A stretch of 5,231 bases of DNA, taken from Lichenicola sp964249735. GTDB taxonomy: Bacteria; Pseudomonadota; Alphaproteobacteria; Acetobacterales; Acetobacteraceae. The position numbers were made by a program, and so were the translations under genes. This document shows, piece after piece, positions 1 through 5,231 of the stretch. The first letter of the stretch is position 1. The number at the start of each line of letters is the position of its first letter. The stretch covers positions 1 through 5,231 of the forward strand of contig CAXUDP010000162.1 of assembly GCA_964249735.1 (NCBI GenBank). Reading direction: 5' to 3'. Below the pieces are notes generated by a model, which was given only the letters and a program-made list of their open reading frames with translations, was not told the DNA's origin and made no database searches.

Positions 1-513
1 CAGCCGGTGGCGCAGTTCATGGCAGCGTTCCCGGCCAACCTGTTCTACCCGATCTTCGTGATCGCGATCGTGCACTACCACCTGAGCAGCAACGTCTGGC
101 TGACGCCGCTGATGATCCTGGGCACGCAATGGTACATCCTGTTCAACGTGATCGCCGGCACCGCGGCCTTTCCGGGCGACCTGCTGGAAGCGGCGCGCAA
201 CTTCCAGATCGGCGGCTGGCGCTGGTGGCTGCGCGTCATGCTGCCCGGGATCTTCCCGTACTACGTCACCGGCGCGCTGACCGCCTCGGGAGGCGCCTGG
301 AACGCCGCCATCGTGTCGGAGATCGCCAGCTGGGGCAGCACCACCCTGACCGCCTCGGGGCTCGGCAGCTACATCCAGCAGGCGACCAGCGCCGGCGCCA
401 CCGCCCGGGTGGCGCTCGGCGTGGTGGTGATGTCCTCGTTCGTGGTGGTGTTCAACCGGCTGGTGTGGCGTCCGATGTACGCCTTCTCTGCCCGTCGCCT
501 GACCTTCGCGTGA
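1..513 (+). CDS. ABC anion transporter, duplicated-type permease (C-terminal part, 5' truncated)
   Basis: This is the last 170 codons of an inner-membrane permease; the reading frame is open at the left edge, so the true start lies outside the window. Hydrophobic segments are visible around residues 14-25, 35-53, 84-106 and 136-152. The cytoplasmic loop that contacts the ATPase (EAA motif) is clear: EAA at 63-65, Gly at 71, then LPGIFP at 81-86. The sequence resembles the second half of the duplicated anion permeases (COG4986 type), in which two binding-protein-dependent transport domains are fused into one chain. That matches the downstream ATPase, whose C-terminal extension typically accompanies this permease type. 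The likely substrate class is nitrate, sulfonate, taurine or bicarbonate, but the sequence does not say which. The start of the permease and any periplasmic binding protein are not visible. The family call is firm; the duplicated architecture is inferred from resemblance, because only one half is present. Confidence 0.9.
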   Translation, partial: QPVAQFMAAFPANLFYPIFVIAIVHYHLSSNVWLTPLMILGTQWYILFNVIAGTAAFPGDLLEAARNFQIGGWRWWLRVMLPGIFPYYVTGALTASGGAWNAAIVSEIASWGSTTLTASGLGSYIQQATSAGATARVALGVVVMSSFVVVFNRLVWRPMYAFSARRLTFA

Positions 514-1812
514 GAACCGGGCGCCGGACGCCATGACGATGGAAAGCACCGCCCGGGTCACCGCGATGCTCCCCGACGCGTCGGACGAGCTGATCCGCAT
601 ACGCAACTGCCGCCAGTCCTACCACAAGGAAAGCAGCGCCGACCTGGTGGTGCTGGACGACGTCGACCTGACCCTGGTGGCAGGCGAGATCGTCGGCCTG
701 CTGGGCCGCTCCGGCTCCGGCAAGTCGACCCTGCTGCGCATCGCCTCGGGCCTGCTGCGCCCCACCTCGGGCGAGGTCACGTGGCGCGGCGTGCCGTTGC
801 GCGGTCCCGCTCCCGGCGTCGCCATGGTGTTCCAGAGCTTTGCCCTGTTCCCCTGGCTCACCGTGCAGGCCAACGTCGAGCTCGGCCTCGAGGCCAAGGG
901 CGTGCAGCGCGCCGAGCGCGAGCGGCTGGCCGAGGAGGCGATCGACCTGATCGGCCTCGGCGGCTACGAGAACGCTTATCCGAAGGAGCTGTCCGGCGGC
1001 ATGCGGCAGCGCGTCGGCCTCGCCCGCGCCCTGGTGGTGCATCCGGACCTGCTGCTGATGGACGAGCCGTTCTCGGCGCTGGACGTGCTGACCGCGGAGA
1101 ACCTGCGCACCGACCTGATCGAGCTGTGGTCGGAGAAGAAGCTTCCGGTGAAGGCGGTGATGATCGTCACCCACAACATCGAGGAAAGCGTGCTGATGTG
1201 CGACCGCATCCTGGTGTTCTCGTCCAACCCGGGCCGCGTCGCGCACGAGCTGCGCGTGCCGTTCCCGCACCCGCGCAACCGGCACGATCCCGCCTTCCGG
1301 CTGTTCGTCGACCGCATCTACGGGCTGATGACGCGTCGGGAAACGCCGCCGGTCGACGATGCCGCCGCGGCCAAGCCGGGTGCCGGCTTCAACCAGGCGC
1401 TGCCGGAGCTGCCGATGAACCTGATGGCCGGCCTGATGGAGACGCTGGCCGAGCAGCCCTATCGCGGCCGCGCCGACCTGCCGCTCCTCGCCGGCTCGCT
1501 GCAGCTGGAGCTGGACGACCTGCTGCCGCTGGGCGAAAGCCTGCAGATGCTGAAGTTCGCCGAGCTTGAGGAAGGCGACATCCGCCTCACGGCCGAGGGC
1601 CTGCGCTTCGTCCAGGGCGACCTGGACGAGCGCAAGCGGATCCTCGGCGCCAGCCTGATGAAGAACCTGGCGGTGGTGCCGGCGATCCGCCAGGTGCTGG
1701 ACGAGCGCTGGAACCACCGCTCGCGCGCCGAACGCTTTCGCGACGAGCTGGAGGACCACATGTCGCCGGACTACGCCAGGCGGACCCTGCAGACGGTGAT
1801 CGGCTGGGCCCG

Positions 1813-2484
<672 letters not shown>

Positions 2485-2511
2485 GGGATTGCCTTTCGTG
2501 GGTTGCGGCAG

Positions 2512-2533
2512 GCGAACGGTCTGGACCGTTCGC
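2512..2533. promoter_or_regulatory. Perfect 22-bp palindrome, candidate operator between msrA and DUF2934 gene
   Basis: GCGAACGGTC and GACCGTTCGC are exact inverted 10-mers separated by TG. The site lies 27 nt upstream of the msrA start codon and 151 nt upstream of the DUF2934 start, in the only sizeable divergent spacer on this side of the window. The length and tiny spacer suit a homodimeric DNA-binding repressor of the TetR kind rather than an RNA hairpin, since a 2-nt loop is sterically poor. No regulator gene is adjacent, so the protein that would bind is unknown. The match is directly visible; the operator role is inference. Confidence 0.5.
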
Positions 2534-2684
2534 TGTGGAATGGCGAAGCTGGAGATGGCGATGCGTTGCGGAGGCGGACACCCCCGGCAAGGAGGATCGG
2601 CGATGCGGATCCTGCAACCGCGTCGGGGATGTGACGATCTGGCTGCAGCCGCGCGCCACCATGACCAGGGGAAGAGAACGAACG

Positions 2685-3215
2685 ATGTCCGACAACCCGC
2701 TCGACGACGATCCGGCACGGGAGGAGCGCGTCAAGGAGCGCGCCTATCACCTGTGGGAAGCCGATGGCCGACCGCATGGTCAGCACGACGAGTACTGGGA
2801 GCGGGCCAGCGAGCTGGTCAGGATGGAAGGCGCTGGACTGGCGGGACAGCTGCCGAACCCGGCCTCGCTTCCCGGTGCCGACCCGTCGCTGACCGAACCG
2901 GTCGAGGAAGCGTTCATCCAGGAGAACCTGGGCGAGTTCCCGGACCGGTTCGCCGACCAGGGCGAAAGCCAGCCGACGCCGAAGCCGAAGCACGCCGCCC
3001 GTGCCAAGGCCGCCGAGGATGGCCCCGCGACTGGCGCCCGAGGCGGGACTAAGCCGACGGCCGCAACCAGGACCGCGCCCGCGGAACCCGCCGCAGCCGC
3101 GAAGACCGCAGCCGCCACCAAGCCCGTTGCCAAATCCGCCGCCCCTGCGAAGGCCGCGCCCGAGCCGAAGCCGACACCGACCGCGACGTCCAAGGCGCGC
3201 AAGCCGAAGGGCTGA
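2685..3215 (+). CDS. DUF2934 domain protein with Ala/Lys/Pro-rich tail
   Basis: This 176-residue protein of unknown function is predicted cytoplasmic; no signal peptide or membrane segment is visible. Residues about 12-43 match the short DUF2934 motif: an acidic/basic lead-in, then RAYHLWEADGRP (19-30) and DEYWERAS (35-42). A second conserved-looking stretch, ENLGEFPDRFADQGE, lies at 80-94. From about 98 to the end the chain is low-complexity, built from Ala, Lys, Pro and Thr and ending KARKPKG. This is strongly basic and resembles histone-H1-like bacterial tails, which suggests but does not prove nucleic-acid binding. ATG 2685 was chosen because the protein then begins MSDNPLDDD just before the domain, with purine-rich GGGGAAGAG 8 nt upstream. 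ATG 2661 in the same frame is an alternative start adding eight residues. The gene is divergent from msrA and converges with the secreted-protein gene, leaving 7 nt between stops. Confidence 0.85.
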   Translation: MSDNPLDDDPAREERVKERAYHLWEADGRPHGQHDEYWERASELVRMEGAGLAGQLPNPASLPGADPSLTEPVEEAFIQENLGEFPDRFADQGESQPTPKPKHAARAKAAEDGPATGARGGTKPTAATRTAPAEPAAAAKTAAATKPVAKSAAPAKAAPEPKPTPTATSKARKPKG

Positions 3216-3222
3216 CGGCTAC

Positions 3223-3492
3223 CTACTTGGGCACGACCACGGCGGATCCGTCCGGCGTGGTCGCAGGCGGGTGAATCACGGGGGTGCTCTGCGGCGACAT
3301 CCTTGGCGGCCTGATCCGCATGCCCGGATCGACGCCGCGGTTCGGCACCACGACCGCGTGCATACGCTGGCTTCGGGAATGGGCGGTCGCGGCCCCTTCC
3401 CCCGCCGCCGTCTGCGCCAGGCACGGCAGCGCCACGCCCGACAGGGCGCAGCCGAGCAACATGGCAAGGAACCGGTTCGTGGTGCGCGGCAT
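3223..3492 (-). CDS. Small secreted proline-rich protein, function unknown
   Basis: The 89-residue product begins MPRTTNR, then a hydrophobic core FLAMLLGCALSGVALPCLA. It looks like a signal-peptidase-I leader with probable cleavage after Ala26 (CLA before QT), leaving about 63 residues in the periplasm or outside. The mature part is rich in Pro, Val and Arg, with HAVVVP (45-50), VDPGMRIRPP (54-63), PVIHPP (71-76) and a VVVPK end. This style (xPP repeats and a terminal VVPK) recurs in small uncharacterised exported proteins of alphaproteobacteria; I know no function for it. ATG 3492 was chosen over an upstream ATG at 3561 because it opens directly on the leader and has GGGAAGG 5 nt upstream. 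It lies 81 nt downstream of the glycosyltransferase stop in the same direction, so co-transcription is possible. An LLGC lipobox-like string occurs too early in the hydrophobic core to be convincing. Confidence 0.78.
   Translation of the reverse strand: MPRTTNRFLAMLLGCALSGVALPCLAQTAAGEGAATAHSRSQRMHAVVVPNRGVDPGMRIRPPRMSPQSTPVIHPPATTPDGSAVVVPK
3234..3263. terminator. 8-bp GC-rich inverted repeat near convergent stops (weak terminator candidate)
   Basis: CGACCACG (3234-3241) and CGTGGTCG (3256-3263) are exact inverted copies with a 14-nt loop. The repeat starts 18 nt after the DUF2934 stop and lies inside the last codons of the opposing secreted-protein gene (the region coding for DGSAVVVPK). 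Its placement mirrors the hairpin at 1893-1928. There is no T-run, and GC-rich coding DNA yields such repeats by chance, so confidence is low. Confidence 0.25.
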
Positions 3493-3573
3493 GACGACCT
3501 TCCCGCCCGATTTGTCCCCAACGGGACGCCATACCGGCGGTTCCGGTCGTGCCGGGGCCATTGCCGCCGCGCC

Positions 3574-4455
3574 CTAGAAACGATGGCGCAGCCGGTCCGG
3601 GATCCGCCACAGCGAGTCGCCGCTGAGGTGCAGGTCGATCCGGTACAGCGCGTCGCCGCGACCGGCAGCGCTCTGCATCACCTGGTCCTGCCACACCGAC
3701 AGCATCGGGTCGTCCGGCAGCAGCGTCACGTCGTCCCGCTTCGGCAGCCCGGCCATCGCGCGCAGCATGCCTTCCCAGTGCCCGTCCGGCATGCGCTGGT
3801 GCGATCCCGCTTCCGGCGTCACCCAGGCCTGGCTCCTGGTGCGGTGCAGCCGCAGGAGGCCGGACGGCAGATCGGCGTAGCGCAGGTGGAACAGGAACAG
3901 CGGCCCGAACCGCGGCCCGTCGTCGATGCAGTGGAAGCCCGGCGCCCAGGCCACGCGGCGGCGGATCATCACCGGCTTGCACATGGCGCTGCTGGTGCGG
4001 ACCCAGTCGCGCTGCAGCGTTACCGGTCGTTCCCAGTCCAGCGCCGGCTCCGAGTCCGGCAGGTGGATCACGTCGAAGCCGGTCGCCGTCACCACCGCGT
4101 CGCGATCCAGCGACGAGGCGAACGCGACCAGCGAGCCGTGCACCGCCGGATCGGCCACCAGAAGCTCGTCGACATCGGTGTAGATCACCGCCTCGTACCA
4201 GTTCAGCAGCCCGGCGCAGAAGTCGGACACGAAGCCGCAGCGGCGGCTGTCGTCCTGCGGCGAGCGCGGGATGCGCAAGACGTTTGCCCGTCCCAGGACG
4301 GCCGCCGCGGTGCTGCCGTCGTCGCTGCCATGGTCGAGCACGAAGCAGTTCGCCGCATCGGCCTGCGCTCCGTAGTGGCGCAGCCAGACCGGCAGGAACA
4401 CCGCCTCGTTGTAGACCATGGTGACGACGGCGAGCAGCGCTTTCATCAGCGACAT
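3574..4455 (-). CDS. Glycosyltransferase family 2-type (GT92-like fold)
   Basis: A 293-residue putative glycosyltransferase transferring a sugar from a nucleotide donor to an unknown acceptor. It opens with the family signature VVTMVYNEAVFLPVWLRHYG (10-29). LDHGSDDGST follows at 40-49, where the acidic residues contact the nucleotide. The DxD-type metal site is YTDVDELLV (92-100; DVDE 94-97). Later parts include WVRTSSAMCKPVMIRR and a His-rich GFHCIDDG segment. No membrane segment or signal peptide is visible, so it is probably cytoplasmic or peripheral. The frame is open much further upstream, but the homologous part begins at the MSLMKALLAV stretch, and farther extension would run antisense through the amino acid permease. 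ATG 4455 (weak GGGAT upstream) and ATG 4446 are both plausible starts. No polysaccharide cluster surrounds it; it may share a transcript with the secreted-protein gene downstream. The acceptor cannot be told from sequence. Confidence 0.85.
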   Translation of the reverse strand: MSLMKALLAVVTMVYNEAVFLPVWLRHYGAQADAANCFVLDHGSDDGSTAAAVLGRANVLRIPRSPQDDSRRCGFVSDFCAGLLNWYEAVIYTDVDELLVADPAVHGSLVAFASSLDRDAVVTATGFDVIHLPDSEPALDWERPVTLQRDWVRTSSAMCKPVMIRRRVAWAPGFHCIDDGPRFGPLFLFHLRYADLPSGLLRLHRTRSQAWVTPEAGSHQRMPDGHWEGMLRAMAGLPKRDDVTLLPDDPMLSVWQDQVMQSAAGRGDALYRIDLHLSGDSLWRIPDRLRHRF

Positions 4456-4481
4456 GTATCCCGCTTCGCCGCCCGACTGAA

Positions 4482-4502
4482 TGCCCGCCGGTGCAGCGGG
4501 CA
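4482..4502. repeat. 7-bp inverted repeat in divergent spacer
   Basis: TGCCCGC (4482-4488) and GCGGGCA (4496-4502) are exact inverted copies with a 7-nt loop. The repeat lies between the glycosyltransferase start and the amino acid permease start. It could be an operator half-site pair or a leader hairpin of the glycosyltransferase transcript, but it is GC-rich and short enough to be chance. Confidence 0.3.
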
Positions 4503-4503
4503 C

Positions 4504-4534
4504 TTGAACCGCCCGCGCCGGTCCTCCATACGAT
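4504..4534 (+). promoter_or_regulatory. Weak candidate promoter for amino acid permease
   Basis: TTGAAC at 4504-4509 resembles a -35 box. TACGAT at 4529-4534 matches four of six bases of a -10 box, but the spacer is 19 nt, longer than ideal. It is the only promoter-like pair I see in the 150-nt divergent spacer and would give a transcript starting near the inverted repeat at 4538-4554. Tentative. Confidence 0.22.
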
Positions 4535-4537
4535 GGC

Positions 4538-4554
4538 TGCATGGCAACCATGCA
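4538..4554. promoter_or_regulatory. 17-bp inverted repeat, candidate operator upstream of permease gene
   Basis: TGCATGG (4538-4544) and CCATGCA (4548-4554) are perfect inverted 7-mers around CAA. The site is 51 nt upstream of the permease ATG and directly after the weak candidate -10 box. It is less GC-rich than its surroundings, which makes chance somewhat less likely. An operator for a dimeric regulator is plausible, but no regulator gene is in the window. Confidence 0.35.
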
Positions 4555-4605
4555 ACGGCCGGACCTGCCCGCCGCCTTCCCGCGCAGCGCCGCAGGTCGC
4601 GCGGC

Positions 4606-5231
4606 ATGAGCACCACAGCCGGCGCGGAGGTCGGCAGGCCGCGGGTCGCCCGCCTCGGCCTGCGCAAGACCCTGGCGCAGATCGAGGCCGAGACCCACTC
4701 GCACGGCCTGAAGCGCAGCCTGGGCGCGCTCAACCTGACCATGCTCGGCATCGGCTCCACCATCGGCGCCGGCATCTACGTCATGACCGGCGCCGCTGCG
4801 GCCAACTATGCCGGGCCGGCGATCCTGCTGTCGTTCCTGGTCGCCTGCCTCGCCTGCGTGTTCACCGCCCTGTCCTATGGCGAGCTCGCCTCGACCATGC
4901 CGGTCAGCGGCTCGGCGTACACCTACGCCTACGCCTCCATGGGCGAGGTCGCGGCCTGGGTGGTCGGCTGGCTGCTGCTGCTGGAGTACGGCATCAGCTG
5001 TGCCGGCGTCGCGGCCGGGTTCTCCGGCTACGCCACCAGCCTGCTGCACGATTTCGGCGTGAACATCCCTGCCTGGTACTCGACCTCGTTCGTGCAGACC
5101 CTGCCCGGCCCGCACGGCACCACCCTGCTCGACGTCGGCCACGGCATGAACCTGGTGGGTGCCTTTGCCTCAGTGATCGTGACCGTGCTGCTGGTGATCG
5201 GGGTCCAGGAGTCCGCCACCGTCAACAGCGT
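4606..5231 (+). CDS. APC-superfamily amino acid permease (N-terminal part, 3' truncated)
   Basis: The frame is open from ATG 4606 to the right edge: 208 codons plus two bases of a larger inner-membrane transporter (family members are usually about 450-550 residues with 12 or more helices). After a 38-residue cytoplasmic N-terminus comes the first helix with the glycine-rich unwound substrate site GIGSTIGAGIYVMTG (48-62). A second helix spans about 70-90, then the conserved cytoplasmic loop YGELASTMPVSGSAYTYAYA (91-110). Further hydrophobic segments lie at about 115-130, 131-146 and 182-201. The layout is that of the cationic amino acid transporter/YfnA-like branch, so amino acid uptake driven by proton symport is likely; the particular amino acid is unknown. 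The Shine-Dalgarno is weak (AGGT, 8 nt upstream). The gene is divergent from the glycosyltransferase with 150 nt between starts. The family call is strong; the start is moderately sure. Confidence 0.9.
   Translation, partial: MSTTAGAEVGRPRVARLGLRKTLAQIEAETHSHGLKRSLGALNLTMLGIGSTIGAGIYVMTGAAAANYAGPAILLSFLVACLACVFTALSYGELASTMPVSGSAYTYAYASMGEVAAWVVGWLLLLEYGISCAGVAAGFSGYATSLLHDFGVNIPAWYSTSFVQTLPGPHGTTLLDVGHGMNLVGAFASVIVTVLLVIGVQESATVNS

Noticed and set aside
781..1569. 262-codon plus-strand frame inside the ATPase gene
   Set aside because: It is a frame-shifted, Arg/Ala-rich shadow of the ATPase coding sequence.
452..1759. 435-codon open frame on the minus strand opposite the ATPase gene
   Set aside because: It is an antisense shadow of a strongly supported gene. 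The translation is rich in His, Gln, Arg and Ala without recognisable motifs, as expected from GC-rich antisense codons.
2641..2650. 10-bp palindrome GGCTGCAGCC upstream of the DUF2934 gene
   Set aside because: Short, GC-rich and containing a common hexamer; no reason to prefer function over chance.
2485..2718. N-terminal extension of MsrA to ATG 2718
   Set aside because: The 78 extra residues are not leader-like or MsrA-like, and the extension would cross the palindrome and the DUF2934 start; TTG 2484 has a proper ribosome-binding site.
3418..3453. Lipoprotein reading of the secreted protein leader (LLGC)
   Set aside because: The cysteine sits in the middle of the hydrophobic core with more hydrophobic residues after it; signal peptidase I cleavage after CLA fits better.
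3514..3527. GTCCC/GGGAC hairpin between the glycosyltransferase and secreted-protein genes
   Set aside because: Only 5 bp of stem with no T-run on the relevant strand; not distinguishable from chance.
2780..4555. 591-codon open frame on the minus strand
   Set aside because: It covers three better-supported genes in other frames, is Arg/Ala/Gly-rich, and has no domain or start signal.
4456..5142. Upstream extension of the glycosyltransferase frame by 229 codons
   Set aside because: The extension is antisense to the amino acid permease and shows no family similarity; the signature begins just after the ATGs at 4455/4446.

Overview
The window is 5.2 kb of very GC-rich DNA with compact genes, strong G/C preference at third codon positions and no mobile-element, CRISPR, tRNA or rRNA signal. 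The gene types fit a GC-rich proteobacterium: a duplicated-permease anion ABC system, a DUF2934 protein with an Ala/Lys/Pro tail, and a small secreted protein ending in a proline-rich VVVPK tail. My best guess is an alphaproteobacterium of the Acetobacteraceae/Rhodospirillales type. That placement is inferred from protein style, not from a marker gene.

Layout. Positions 1-1879 (+) hold the end of an ABC-type anion (nitrate/sulfonate/taurine-like) transport operon: the C-terminal part of a permease, then, 19 nt later, its ATPase with the C-terminal AAA-associated domain. Convergent to it is msrA (2484-1813, -), a methionine sulfoxide reductase that probably starts at TTG. Its 3' end overlaps the ATPase gene by 67 nt. 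A divergent intergenic region (2485-2684) with a perfect 22-bp palindrome separates msrA from a DUF2934 gene (2685-3215, +). That gene runs convergently, with a 7-nt gap, into a small secreted-protein gene (3492-3223, -). Upstream of the latter, in the same direction, lies a family-2-type glycosyltransferase (4455-3574, -). A second divergent region (4456-4605) with two short inverted repeats leads to an APC-superfamily amino acid permease (4606 onward, +) that runs off the right edge.

How the genes work together. Only the permease and ATPase form a clear functional unit. The others look like independent housekeeping or accessory genes: protein repair, a possible nucleic-acid-binding or stress protein, an envelope protein, a sugar transferase and amino acid uptake. 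I found no convincing undescribed multi-gene system. The points most worth a second look are the palindrome between msrA and the DUF2934 gene, the antisense-overlapping 3' ends of the ATPase gene and msrA with a strong hairpin beside them, a near-perfect ribosome-binding site in front of an unexpected frame at 2603, and the structured leader of the amino acid permease gene.
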